Source: Nostoc linckia NIES-25 | GTDB taxonomy: Bacteria > Cyanobacteriota > Cyanobacteriia > Cyanobacteriales > Nostocaceae | Assembly: GCF_002368035.1 (NCBI RefSeq) | Contig: NZ_AP018222.1 | Span: forward strand, 3,651,534 to 3,715,533 | Reading direction: 5' to 3' | DNA: 64,000 nucleotides | In this document: piece by piece, positions 45,840 to 54,973 of the stretch | How the letters are laid out: each line of letters opens with the position of its first letter | How positions within the stretch are numbered: position 1 is the stretch's first letter | Translations under genes and position numbers: made by a program | Notes under the pieces: model-generated | Told to the model about the DNA's origin: nothing | Database searches by the model: none | What the model saw: the letters and a program-made list of their open reading frames with translations, nothing else

Positions 45840-46631
45840 TTAAAGCCAACCGCGTAACCAATAGACTAAAGAGCCAATGTACTCTTTTAAAGCCGTGGTA
45901 AATTGGTGCAGGTTGTCGGTATCAGGTAATAAATTCAGTATAGCGGCTTTAGGAGTGCTGCCGAGTTCTTGGAGTTCGCCCTCACTGACGAGAAAATCAG
46001 TCGGTGCAGGAATAACGTTGATTCCTTGACGTTGAAAAATCTTGAGCGATCGCGGCATATGCATTGCCGAAGTGACTAATAATACTTTTTTAATGCCACG
46101 CGCTTCCAGAATTTTTCGGACATTTACAGCATTTTCATAAGTATTTAAAGACTCAGGCTCTTGAATAATTGCCTGGGATGGAATACCAATAGATGTAAGG
46201 ATTGTTGCCATATCTGCCGATTCTGGCGAACCGCTACCACGCCAATCGATGCGCCCGCCGCTGAGGATGATTGCGGGTGCTTTTTTTTGGCGATAAAGTT
46301 GGGCGGCGTAAATGACGCGATCGCCTGATTCACTCAAATCAACGCTGGGTCTTGGAGGAAAAGCTGATTTAGTAGCCCCACCCAAAACCACAATCGCTTC
46401 TGCATTGGGTATTTGGGCGCTTGGAATATTTTGCCATTCTAGCGATCGCACTAGCGATTTTGCAATCCAAGCATTGCTGCAAAACAGCAGTAAAGTTAGT
46501 GCCAGAGCAATGGCGATCGCTGCAAGGCGCGGTCTTTTCCACAATGTGACTAATGCTACTATTAAACTTACACAAGCTAGCCCTAGTGGATAAAAAAATA
46601 GTGGCAGTAACTTAGAAAGATATAAAAACAT
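45840..46631 (-). CDS. YdcF/SanA-like DUF218 membrane protein
   Basis: A 263-residue protein with two N-terminal membrane helices and a DUF218 domain. The motifs are AIVVLGGATK, PAIILSGGRIDWRGSG, EPESLNTYENA and LLVTSAMHMPRS. Members (ElyC, SanA, YdcF) are linked to envelope integrity, and the enzymatic activity is unsettled. The domain faces the periplasm by topology. It shares the strand with the small gene downstream. Confidence 0.9.
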   Translation of the reverse strand: MFLYLSKLLPLFFYPLGLACVSLIVALVTLWKRPRLAAIAIALALTLLLFCSNAWIAKSLVRSLEWQNIPSAQIPNAEAIVVLGGATKSAFPPRPSVDLSESGDRVIYAAQLYRQKKAPAIILSGGRIDWRGSGSPESADMATILTSIGIPSQAIIQEPESLNTYENAVNVRKILEARGIKKVLLVTSAMHMPRSLKIFQRQGINVIPAPTDFLVSEGELQELGSTPKAAILNLLPDTDNLHQFTTALKEYIGSLVYWLRGWL

Positions 46632-46644
46632 ATTGGGTATTAAG

Positions 46645-46806
46645 GACTGGGGACTGGGGATTGGGCATGGGGAAAGGGAAAGGGGTATGGTTCGACAAGC
46701 TCACCAACCGGGGAAAAGGGGAAAGATTAAATTTATTCCTTTTCCCTTTAACCTTTAACCTTTTCCCCCGCCTCTCCTTGTCTCCCTTGCCCCCAGCCCC
46801 CAGTCC
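46645..46806. repeat. GGACTGG heptads and inverted dispersed repeat (copy 6)
   Basis: GGACTGG units (46647-46664) precede an inverted copy of the purine/pyrimidine repeat, here reading GATTAAATTTATTCC at its centre. It has the same GTTCGACAAGCTCACCAACC insertion as copy 2 at 24507. Confidence 0.8.
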
Positions 46807-46813
46807 CCAACCC

Positions 46814-47317
46814 CTATCTTTGCCAAAACCTGAAATTAACACTTCCACTAGTACGACGGGAACGGCGGGTGGGTCTTCTTCTTTGGCGTTTGTTGATCCT
46901 TTCGTTGGATTCTTCAATTGCAGTTTCTTGTGATTCTTCAACTTGCAGTTGAGTTTTAGCTTCTTCTTTACTTCCCCACCAAGCAGTAATCCAACCTCCA
47001 CCGAAAGCGCCTATTGCGCCCAGGAAGATACTCATGGGTGCAGGATAGCCCACAGCTACAAAGCCAAGCATGAAAAATAACCAGTATTTCAGTCCTGTAT
47101 CAACGCCATCAGAGGAGGCTACAGTTGGAGCTTGAGTACTATTATTGGTTGCATTTGTAATCCAGCTTAAGATCAAACCGCCCAAGATTCCTAAGAAGAT
47201 GCTCAGGGGTACTGCCGAGCCGGTCATCATTAATATAAATGTTAGAAATGCCCCAAATAATAGTTGAGAAAAGAAGCTGGGAGAAATAGTGAAAAAGTCG
47301 TTCTTTTTGTCTGCCAT
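46814..47317 (-). CDS. membrane protein of unknown function with basic tail
   Basis: A 167-residue protein with two pairs of hydrophobic helices (about 15-53 and 76-113), each containing a similar PLSIFLGILGG or PMSIFLGAIGA element, suggesting an internal duplication. The C-terminal 35 residues are strongly basic (INKRQRRRPTRRSRRTSG). No family is recognised. It lies 13 bp downstream of the APH/AAA gene and is probably co-transcribed. Confidence 0.7.
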   Translation of the reverse strand: MADKKNDFFTISPSFFSQLLFGAFLTFILMMTGSAVPLSIFLGILGGLILSWITNATNNSTQAPTVASSDGVDTGLKYWLFFMLGFVAVGYPAPMSIFLGAIGAFGGGWITAWWGSKEEAKTQLQVEESQETAIEESNERINKRQRRRPTRRSRRTSGSVNFRFWQR

Positions 47318-47330
47318 AAAGTAAAAAAAA

Positions 47331-48875
47331 CTATTGGGGAATTACTGCTTTTAATTGTGCCTCTTGTGGCTGAGTTGTATCCAAAATTTTTACGTATATT
47401 TTTTCTTCTTCAGTGAAAGGTTCAGCTTGCTTGAGTTGTGAGTCTAACAAATCGGCAGTAGCATCCGCTATATCGCCAGTGCGTTTATTCAAGCGCTCTT
47501 GTAATACTTCCACGGGGGCTGTGCATTGGATAATCTGGAGAGGAAGTTGGTGTTTTGTAGCTTGGGCGATCGCTTGTTGCCGTAGCTGTTGTTTATCATA
47601 CTTGGCATCTAAAATTACAGAAAAACCTTGATTAGCCAGTATAATTCCCAATGACAACAAACGCGTGTAAGTTTTCTCGGTCATCTCAGGGGTATACAAA
47701 TCATCGCCAGCCTTTTCTAACAGAGGAATTCCCCCTAAATGCTTCCGCACTGCATCAGAACGAAGGTGAATTGCTCCTAGTTGGCGGGCTAAAAGTCTCG
47801 CTGTTGTACTTTTACCAGAACCAGACAACCCCGACATCAAAATTAGTTGCCCCTGTTTTGGTTTAGTATACTCCCAAGCCTGTTGGTAATACCTAGCGGC
47901 GGTTTTTGTCGCTTCTTCTTTCACCGTCGCCGATACACTCGCATCGTCTAGCAAAAATGAAGTTACCTTAGCTCGAACATAAGCTTGACGGGTTAAATAC
48001 AACGGCAACACCTGTAAACCTTCCCAGTCTCCAGTTTGCTCAATGTAAGCATTCAAAAAAGCATTACCCAAGTCTTTACGCCCTCGCGCTTCCAAATCCA
48101 TCACCGTGAATGCCACATCATACATGACATCCACAAAGCGAAACGCCTCGTTAAACTCAATGCAATCAAACAGCAAAATTTTATCGTGCCACAAAGCAAT
48201 ATTTTTTAGGTGTAAATCCCCGTGGCATTCACGAATATAGTCGTTGTGAATTCTGCTAGCAAATAATTCTGGACGTTCGGTAAAAAACTTATCTGTATAT
48301 TGCTGTGTTTCTGTAAACTGCACTTGAGTCTGGGCGCCACCGATATATTTTTCACTTTGCTCATAATTTTCATCGAACCCAGCCCGCACATTTGGCACTT
48401 CACCAAAACCGCGAATATAATCATTAGTCTGAGCTTGGGCATGGTATTGAGCCACTACCCGTCCCAAATCATTTATATGCGTCTCATTTAATTTGCCTAG
48501 TTCAAAAAGTGTGCTTAATAGGGCCTCTTGGGGAAACTGACGCATTTTTAGGACATATTCTACCGCTTCTCGCGTTCCCCCTAGTTGGTATTGCTCCCCT
48601 ACTTGAGTAATCGGCAGAACTTCCAAATATAGTTCACCTGCTCCTCGTTGATTTAACCGTAACTCTTCCTGACAAAAATGCTGCCGTTTTTCTAAAGTCG
48701 AAAAGTCTAAAAACCCCAAATTAAGTGGTTTTTTCAGTTTATAAGCGTAATCTCCAGTCAGCAGCACATAAGAAATGTGAGTTTGAATGAGTTGAATAGA
48801 TTCTGTTACCTCGTGGGGATAAAATTCAGGCTTCAACATTTGCTCGATTAAAGCCGGAAGAGTTACTTCTGTCAT
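47331..48875 (-). CDS. APH-like/AAA kinase fusion protein
   Basis: A 514-residue two-domain protein. The N-terminal half resembles aminoglycoside phosphotransferases, with the catalytic loop ECHGDLHLKNIAL and metal-binding DCIEFNE. The C-terminal half is a P-loop kinase-like domain with SGLSGSGKSTTARLLA and KHLGG. This fusion is widespread in bacteria, with a predicted small-molecule kinase activity and no settled substrate. It is not evidence of antibiotic resistance. Confidence 0.88.
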   Translation of the reverse strand: MTEVTLPALIEQMLKPEFYPHEVTESIQLIQTHISYVLLTGDYAYKLKKPLNLGFLDFSTLEKRQHFCQEELRLNQRGAGELYLEVLPITQVGEQYQLGGTREAVEYVLKMRQFPQEALLSTLFELGKLNETHINDLGRVVAQYHAQAQTNDYIRGFGEVPNVRAGFDENYEQSEKYIGGAQTQVQFTETQQYTDKFFTERPELFASRIHNDYIRECHGDLHLKNIALWHDKILLFDCIEFNEAFRFVDVMYDVAFTVMDLEARGRKDLGNAFLNAYIEQTGDWEGLQVLPLYLTRQAYVRAKVTSFLLDDASVSATVKEEATKTAARYYQQAWEYTKPKQGQLILMSGLSGSGKSTTARLLARQLGAIHLRSDAVRKHLGGIPLLEKAGDDLYTPEMTEKTYTRLLSLGIILANQGFSVILDAKYDKQQLRQQAIAQATKHQLPLQIIQCTAPVEVLQERLNKRTGDIADATADLLDSQLKQAEPFTEEEKIYVKILDTTQPQEAQLKAVIPQ

Positions 48876-49123
48876 CTGTTAGCCTCTGCGCTCTCTGCGC
48901 CTCTGCGGTTTAAATACAAAAAAACTAGGAGTTTCCCCTGGTGACATCAAAAATTATTACATAGTTTATTTAAGGCAGGAGGCAGGAGGCAGGGGGGAGG
49001 GGGCAGGAGGCAGCTTTTATCGGGGTTTTAAACTTTTTTACTTTACATTTAATGATATCTATCTACTGAGAATAGTAAGACTTTAGGCAAAAAATAGCGA
49101 TCGCAAATCGTATCCGAGTTTCT
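48876..49123. other. intergenic gap with GGCAGGA repeats
   Basis: CTCTGCGCTCTCTGCGCCTC at 48887-48906 and GGCAGGAGGCAGGAGGCAG at 48973-48991 are short tandem repeats. No gene is seen. Confidence 0.5.
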
Positions 49124-49870
49124 TTATGCAAAACAAATTTCAGTCTCACTTTTAGCATCACCTATGAGTTGCTCATAGGAATAATTCAGGTTTTGCTTGG
49201 CGTATGCTAACAATTCTTCTGTCCATTCCGTAAACCAAGCAAACACCAAATTGACTTTTTCAATAGCCTCGGCACGGGTTTGCTCATCCATTTCTATCTC
49301 TGCCATAATCGCATGTTCGTTTGTAATAGCATGGCCAGATTCTTTACTAAAATGAAATTCTCCACAATAGCGCAATTCCATACCTGTTTCTTCTTCAATT
49401 TGTTGTGCCAATTTTCCCATTAATTCAAATAATACGTTGCCTGTTTCTTCAATGGCTTCGATGATGGCTAGGCGCACAATACTAGATGAGCCATAAATTA
49501 AATGAGCCAGCTTGTGCGATAACAGACGGTTGACTGCGGTGCGATCGCTGTAGAAAAATTGTAAATATTCAGTAGGTGAAATTTTTTGGCGATCGAAGCC
49601 CAATTTACTAAAGTCTTCCAAATACCAAGGCCAGTGATGATCGTCTTCATAAGAGTGTTCATTTACCATAGCCTGATATACATCTAAGGTTGGTTCTAGG
49701 CGCATAACGTAACGATTTAAATCGCCAAAACTCATAATAAAAGGAGCCATGCAAGGGTAAAATTCTAGGCGCTGACGAGCTGATAAAGTCTCATCGCGTA
49801 AGAAATCAAAAAATGGCAGGCGGCTATACTCTTTCTTAAGCTTTAAAATATGACGTAACGTAGCTTTCAT
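49124..49870 (-). CDS. haem-oxygenase-fold (TenA/HDO-like) protein, tentative
   Basis: A 248-residue all-helical protein. EHSYEDDHHWPWYLEDF (about residues 71-87) and the GEFHFSKESGHAITNEH segment supply the E...H and ExxxH ligands expected of haem-oxygenase-like diiron proteins; TenA-type proteins share the same fold. The function is not known. No cofactor gene is adjacent, and the start ATG 49870 is clear. The fold assignment is inference from pattern. Confidence 0.6.
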   Translation of the reverse strand: MKATLRHILKLKKEYSRLPFFDFLRDETLSARQRLEFYPCMAPFIMSFGDLNRYVMRLEPTLDVYQAMVNEHSYEDDHHWPWYLEDFSKLGFDRQKISPTEYLQFFYSDRTAVNRLLSHKLAHLIYGSSSIVRLAIIEAIEETGNVLFELMGKLAQQIEEETGMELRYCGEFHFSKESGHAITNEHAIMAEIEMDEQTRAEAIEKVNLVFAWFTEWTEELLAYAKQNLNYSYEQLIGDAKSETEICFA

Positions 49871-50329
49871 GTTTTGTGTCCTTCAATATTGATAAATAGA
49901 GTTGCTATTAAATTAAACGTTCGGTTTTTGAACTTATGCAAAGCGTGAAGGAGTGGCAAAGACGTGAAGCAATCAATAATATGGGCTAAAGGCCGTTTTT
50001 AAGTACAAAAATAATAGACATCTTGCATAAATCGACAATAAGAACCCCACCCCGCCAAAGCTACGCTTTGTCTCCCCTCCCCTTGGTAAGGGGAGGGGTT
50101 TGGGGTGGGGTGTTAGGGACTTTTGCAAGAGGTCTAATCAACAATTTGTGTAGATTCCGTTCTCAAAATTAAAAGACCGGATTGCTCACTGCGAACAATA
50201 CGGTCTGAGGTTTATTTTATAAGTTAGCTAGCGAGGTCTTGAACCCCACGATTTTTCACTATTTAAATAGATGTAGAGACGTTGCAATTAATAGTCTCTA
50301 CCAGCTGCATCATTCTAGGAGTGGATGCC
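49871..50329. other. intergenic gap with CCCCACCCC hairpin and a terminator
   Basis: 50047-50120 holds CCCCACCCC, CCCCTCCCCTTGGTAAGGGG and GGGGTGGGG, a nested inverted repeat of the kind inside the MITE-like elements. TTTTGCAAGAGGTCTA follows (50132-50147). The terminator of rplY lies at 50165-50206. No gene is seen. Confidence 0.65.
50165..50206 (-). terminator. rho-independent terminator for purA-rplY transcript
   Basis: On the minus strand AGACCG-T-ATTG pairs with CAAT-C-CGGTCT (one internal mismatch) and is followed by TTTTAATTTT. It lies 124 bp after the rplY stop. Confidence 0.65.
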
Positions 50330-50929
50330 TTAAGAAGTAGCTGCTTCACTCTCTTCTTCAGCAGCAGCGTTAATTTGTGGTGGCAGAAGGCTGACAATAA
50401 CTCGCTCTGATTCAGCTAGAGGTGTCACACCGTCAGGAAAAGATATATCGCTGATACTTAAACTGTCTCCAATTTTTAGGTTAGAGACATCAATATCAAT
50501 GAACTCTGGGATGTTTTCAGGCGCACAACTTACCTGCAATTCGGTAACAACGGTGTCTAAGACACCACCTTCTTGTTTAACGCCAACAGCATCTCCCAGG
50601 AAACGCAGCCGTACTTCTACATTTGTGTCTCCGTGACCGGCAACAGCAAAAAAGCTGAGGTGGTAGGGCGTACCCTTTGCTGGATGAACTTGAAGTTCCC
50701 GGATTAGGGCTTTACCGCGCCAAGGTGCATCGGTAATGTTTAAATCAATCAAAGTATTGTTGACTGAAGCTCTTTTGAGCAAGCGTTCAACGGTTTTGGC
50801 ATTAATGGTCAAAGAGATTGATTCTGTACCCTTGTGACCGTATAAATTTGCCGGGATTTCTCCAGAACGGCGTAAAGCTTTGGGCTTGCTACCTTCTGGT
50901 CGCTTTTGACATTCGACTGTAATCGCCAT
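50330..50929 (-). CDS. rplY: 50S ribosomal protein L25 (CTC type)
   Basis: A 199-residue long-form L25 that binds 5S rRNA. The N-terminal L25 domain (GSKPKALRRSGEIPANLYG) is followed by the TL5/CTC beta domain (about 95-185). The C-terminal AAAEEESEAATS tail is acidic. It lies downstream of purA on the same strand, separated by 104 bp of heptad repeats. Confidence 0.95.
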   Translation of the reverse strand: MAITVECQKRPEGSKPKALRRSGEIPANLYGHKGTESISLTINAKTVERLLKRASVNNTLIDLNITDAPWRGKALIRELQVHPAKGTPYHLSFFAVAGHGDTNVEVRLRFLGDAVGVKQEGGVLDTVVTELQVSCAPENIPEFIDIDVSNLKIGDSLSISDISFPDGVTPLAESERVIVSLLPPQINAAAEEESEAATS

Positions 50930-50940
50930 AGAACTTGTCC

Positions 50941-51032
50941 TTTGTCAGTTGTCATTTGTCAGTTGTCAGTTGTCATTAGTCATTAGTCATTTGTAATTTA
51001 CTAATGACTAATGACCAATGACTAATGACCAA
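50941..51032. repeat. 7-base tandem repeats between purA and rplY
   Basis: CAGTTGT/CATTAGT units switch to AATGACT/AATGACC units after a TTTACTAATG turn, so the two halves are partly inverted and could pair. The array ends one base before the purA stop codon. Confidence 0.85.
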
Positions 51033-51033
51033 T

Positions 51034-52377
51034 TTATGCACTCAGCAACGAGGCGGGTGTGCCGTCGGCGTGCAATAAAGCGCGTTTGGGGCCGTGGATG
51101 GGGTCTTCTACGATAATGGTTTGATCGCGGCTGGCTCCTAGTGAAACGATCGCGATCGGGACTTCCATCAATTCTGCTAAGAATTTTAGATAATCCAGTG
51201 CCTGCTGTGGCAAGTCTTCCAGGGTGCGGCAGTGGCTTGTTGACACTTGCCATCCTGGTAAGGTTTTATAAATGGGGCGACATCTGGCAAATTGACGGGA
51301 ACTGGTGGGGAAGTGTTCGCTACGAACGCCGTCTATTTCATAGGCGACACAAACTTGAATTTCTTCTAATTCATCGAGCACATCCAGTTTGGTAAGTGCC
51401 ATACAATCCATGCCGTTAATTCGCACGGCATAACGACCGATAACGGCATCAAACCAGCCGCAGCGCCGTTTGCGTCCGGTGGTTGTGCCAAATTCGGCAC
51501 CGCGATCGCACAGTAATTCTCCCAACTCTCCATCCAGTTCTGTGGGAAATGGCCCTTCTCCCACTCTTGTGGTATATGCTTTCGATACCCCAATCACCCG
51601 ATCTATCATTGTCGGCCCTAGCCCCGTACCAACGCAAGCCCCCCCGGCTACAGGGTTGGAGGAGGTAACATAGGGATAAGTTCCGTGATCTAAGTCTAGG
51701 AGCGTGCCTTGTGCGCCTTCAAACAGAATATTCCGCCGTCGCAGAACTGCATCATATATTTTTAACGATGTATCGATGACGTAAGGCCGCAAGCGTTCTG
51801 CATACCCCAGATACTCCTCAATCACCTTTTGTGGATTTAGAGGCGGTAAGTTGTAAAGCTTTTCTAAAATGACGTTTTTATAGTTAATCGTCCACTCTAA
51901 CTGCTCCCGTAGCCCATCGGGGTCCATCAAATCCAAAACCCGAATGCCTGTACGTTCAGATTTATCAGCATAAGTCGGCCCAATGCCCCGACCTGTAGTG
52001 CCGATCTTGTGGCTTCCCCGTCGTTCTTCTGATGCCTGGTCTATCAATCGGTGATAAGGCATTGTTACGTGGGCTGTCTCAGATATCAGCAGGTGGTCAG
52101 TGGAAATATTTAATTCTTTTAGTTGGTCGAGTTCTGCTATCAAAATCTGTGGATCGATGACTGTGCCACAGCCGATAATGCAATCGGTATCTGGATACAA
52201 AATACCAGAGGGGATTAGGTGCAGCTTAAAGGTTTGACCTTTAACTACAATTGTGTGTCCAGCATTGACACCCCCTTGGTAACGTACCACAACATCTGCC
52301 GAACGGCTGAGCAAGTCTGTTATTTTACCTTTTCCTTCATCGCCCCATTGGGCACCTATGACAATTACGTTAGCCAA
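51034..52377 (-). CDS. purA: adenylosuccinate synthetase
   Basis: A 447-residue enzyme joining IMP and aspartate with GTP, the first step to AMP. The P-loop GAQWGDEGKGK (8-18) contains the catalytic Asp. NAGHTIVV, TGRGIGPTYADK and DHGTYPYVTSSNP are all present. The C-terminus runs about 15-20 residues beyond the usual end (DPIHGPKRALLHADGTPASLLSA). No frameshift is seen. Confidence 0.97.
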   Translation of the reverse strand: MANVIVIGAQWGDEGKGKITDLLSRSADVVVRYQGGVNAGHTIVVKGQTFKLHLIPSGILYPDTDCIIGCGTVIDPQILIAELDQLKELNISTDHLLISETAHVTMPYHRLIDQASEERRGSHKIGTTGRGIGPTYADKSERTGIRVLDLMDPDGLREQLEWTINYKNVILEKLYNLPPLNPQKVIEEYLGYAERLRPYVIDTSLKIYDAVLRRRNILFEGAQGTLLDLDHGTYPYVTSSNPVAGGACVGTGLGPTMIDRVIGVSKAYTTRVGEGPFPTELDGELGELLCDRGAEFGTTTGRKRRCGWFDAVIGRYAVRINGMDCMALTKLDVLDELEEIQVCVAYEIDGVRSEHFPTSSRQFARCRPIYKTLPGWQVSTSHCRTLEDLPQQALDYLKFLAELMEVPIAIVSLGASRDQTIIVEDPIHGPKRALLHADGTPASLLSA

Positions 52378-53087
52378 GCGTTTATATTAAGAGGTAAAGT
52401 TTCCACAAACTACAATTATCAACACATTTTGGAAACAATGTCAATATCTTTGCAAAATAATCTATGGCAGTATGTTGATTGCTGACTATTCAGTTGCTAC
52501 AAGTCGGGGAACCCGTCCAACGCACTGGCTACTCTTGGCTGTTGACTGTCAGCACTGATATTTTTGACCAATTAAATAGGATTGCTGTAGGTGTTTTCGA
52601 TTGGGTAATTCACAAAAAAATTTCACAACAAACATAAACAGGACTTACGCAATATGTGACTGAAAACCTTATTCAAGCGTAGCGGTAATTCATGAATTAC
52701 CGCTACTTTCGTTATCTTTTGCGTAAGTCCTGATAAATAAGGAATATACCCTACTCTCCTACAGATCCAATAAATCGCGTCTCTAGCTACTCTTTTTCAT
52801 AGCTACGATCGCTATTACCATAAGCTGGGCTTTATCATTTGTTAATTAACAATAACTAATAGCCAATGATATATATGAAATTCAAAAATTAATATATATT
52901 AAAACCTGGCGGTTTGGTTTCTAATTATTGTGTATACATGATTGTTCCCAAAAATCAAGATTTTTACAAATTTAAGAGCTTGTATTTTATTACCCGTGGT
53001 TTAAAAGTGTTTCAAATAATCTCAGTATTTGTTTTCAATCTCTAATTGTAAGTAACGGAGGTCATCGGCAGTAAAAAGGGCGATCGC
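52378..53087. other. intergenic gap holding a MITE
   Basis: Apart from the 94-bp element there is AT-rich sequence. The 3' part (about 52950-53087) should contain the promoter of the histidine kinase. No gene is seen. Confidence 0.5.
52639..52732. mobile_element. 94-bp MITE with 5-bp target duplication (copy 2)
   Basis: Nearly identical to 21042-21135, with the same CAGGACTTACGCAA ends and the same GCGGTAATTCA palindrome. It is flanked on both sides by ATAAA, a perfect 5-bp direct repeat different from that of copy 1. Different target duplications at two sites are strong evidence of separate transpositions. Confidence 0.9.
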
Positions 53088-54878
53088 ATGAGAAAAAAAT
53101 GGTCTAGATTCCAAAAGCACAAAGCAATATTCATTTTGGCATTGTCGATTGTATTTACTAATACTCTAATTTTCTATGGCAGTACTATTAAGCTGATTGA
53201 TAATCAGGAATCTATAACATACTCTCAGAAATTTATTAGACAACTACAAATTATACAAATTACGCTACAAAATACTGAAACCGCACAACGTAATTATATA
53301 ATTACATCTGATATCGAAGCTCTCGAAGCATATAATCGGGGATATGAAGAAAGCGATCGCCATCTCCAAAACCTGAGTAAATTAATTGCTAATAATCCTC
53401 AAAAGCAGCAGTGGTTTTCTTTATTACAGCAAAAAATTAGTAACAGACTCAACACCCTGCAACAAGAAATTTACTTAAGAAAAAACCAGAAATTGGCAGC
53501 AACTCAAAAGTTAATTTTGTCTAAACAAGATAAGCAAGTTGGTAAAGAAATTCAACAGCTACTTCACGATTCTTTAAAAACAGAGGAAAATTCATTACGA
53601 GAAGAGCTACAGAAGTCGCAACCAATTTCCCAAAAGGCTGCGATCGGATTTTTCATGACTGTTGTTTTGCATTTGCTATTAGTAGCTTTACTATATAAAT
53701 TATTATGTAATTACGTTAAACAACTTCAGCAAGCAGAAGAGAAAATTCGCGAACAAAAATTGTTCTTGGATGTAGCTAAAGATGCAATCGTGGTGCAAAA
53801 TATCGAGAACAAAATTTTATTTTGGAATCAAGGTGCCCAAAGTCTCTACGGTTGGAAAGTTGAGGAAGCTGTGGGTAAAAATATTGGGCAACTTTTGTAT
53901 CAAGGAACTTCACCACAGGTAGAAGATGCTTACTTAAGTGTGATGAATACTGGTGAGTGGCGGGGTGAATTGTATCAACTAACAAAAGAAGGTAAGGAAA
54001 TTATTGTTGAAAGTCGGTGGATATTGTTAGTGCATGATAACGGACAACTCAAATCTATTTTGAGCGCGAATATTGAAATTACACAGCACAAACAATTAGA
54101 AGCTCAACTTTTGCGATCGCAACGCTTGGAGAGTATCGGTAGTCTAACTAGCGGTATCGTCCATGACCTCAATAATCTACTATCGCCGATTTTGATGTCA
54201 GTTCAGCTGTTGCAGAAAAAATTTACTGATACCCAAAGCCAGAAAGTACTACAAACCCTAGAAAATAATGTTAAACGCAGTGCTAATTTGCTCAAGCAAA
54301 TCTTGACTTTTGCACGCGGTATTGAAAGCAAACGCACAATTCTTGAAATTCAGCCTCTAATAGCAGAAATTGAGCAAATTATCGCTCAAACATTTCCCGA
54401 TTCTATTATCTGCCAAATAGATATTCCCAAAAATCTTTGGCACGTCCGGGGAGATGCAACTCAACTACATCAAGTGCTGATGAACTTAGTAGTCAATGCC
54501 CGCGATGCGATGCCTGATGGCGGTATCTTGAGAATTGTGGCGGAAAATGTCGTAATTAGCGAACATTCTGCCCAGATTAATATTAATGCCAAAGTAGGTT
54601 CTTATATTGCGATCGTGGTGACGGATACTGGTATAGGTATGTCTTCAGAAGTCCAAGAACGGATTTTTGAACCATTTTTCACCACCAAAGACGTAAGCAA
54701 AGGTACGGGTTTAGGGCTTTCCACTGCGCTAGGTATTATTAAAAATCACGGTGGTTTTGTCAATCTTTACACTCAGCTAGGCAGAGGTACTCAATTCACA
54801 GTGTACTTGCCTGCTTTAACATCCACACAAACCGCTTCGGTTTCCCAGAAACTCGAATCAGTTACTGGAGATGGCTAA
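53088..54878 (+). CDS. membrane sensor histidine kinase (CHASE3-PAS-HisKA)
   Basis: A 596-residue kinase. The first membrane helix (about 12-32) is followed by an extracytoplasmic CHASE3-like helical domain (about 45-180, with NTETAQRNYIITSD), a second helix (about 188-210) and a PAS domain (about 225-340). The dimerisation region carries phospho-acceptor H359 in GIVHDLNNLLSP, and the ATPase domain has NLVVNARDAM, DTGIGM and GTGLGLS. No response regulator is adjacent, so it is an orphan kinase. The HDLNN form is common in hybrid-type cyanobacterial kinases. Confidence 0.93.
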   Translation: MRKKWSRFQKHKAIFILALSIVFTNTLIFYGSTIKLIDNQESITYSQKFIRQLQIIQITLQNTETAQRNYIITSDIEALEAYNRGYEESDRHLQNLSKLIANNPQKQQWFSLLQQKISNRLNTLQQEIYLRKNQKLAATQKLILSKQDKQVGKEIQQLLHDSLKTEENSLREELQKSQPISQKAAIGFFMTVVLHLLLVALLYKLLCNYVKQLQQAEEKIREQKLFLDVAKDAIVVQNIENKILFWNQGAQSLYGWKVEEAVGKNIGQLLYQGTSPQVEDAYLSVMNTGEWRGELYQLTKEGKEIIVESRWILLVHDNGQLKSILSANIEITQHKQLEAQLLRSQRLESIGSLTSGIVHDLNNLLSPILMSVQLLQKKFTDTQSQKVLQTLENNVKRSANLLKQILTFARGIESKRTILEIQPLIAEIEQIIAQTFPDSIICQIDIPKNLWHVRGDATQLHQVLMNLVVNARDAMPDGGILRIVAENVVISEHSAQININAKVGSYIAIVVTDTGIGMSSEVQERIFEPFFTTKDVSKGTGLGLSTALGIIKNHGGFVNLYTQLGRGTQFTVYLPALTSTQTASVSQKLESVTGDG

Positions 54879-54973
54879 TTGATTGGGGTAGTGAAAGTAT
54901 TACAGACTAAAAAAACTCTATCGATCAAAACTTTCTGCTCGCGTTGGAAATTGGTTAATATAAATAAAAAATA

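Noticed and set aside
47331..48875. Aminoglycoside resistance gene
   Set aside because: The APH-like domain is fused to a P-loop kinase, a common housekeeping-type fusion; nothing indicates drug modification.
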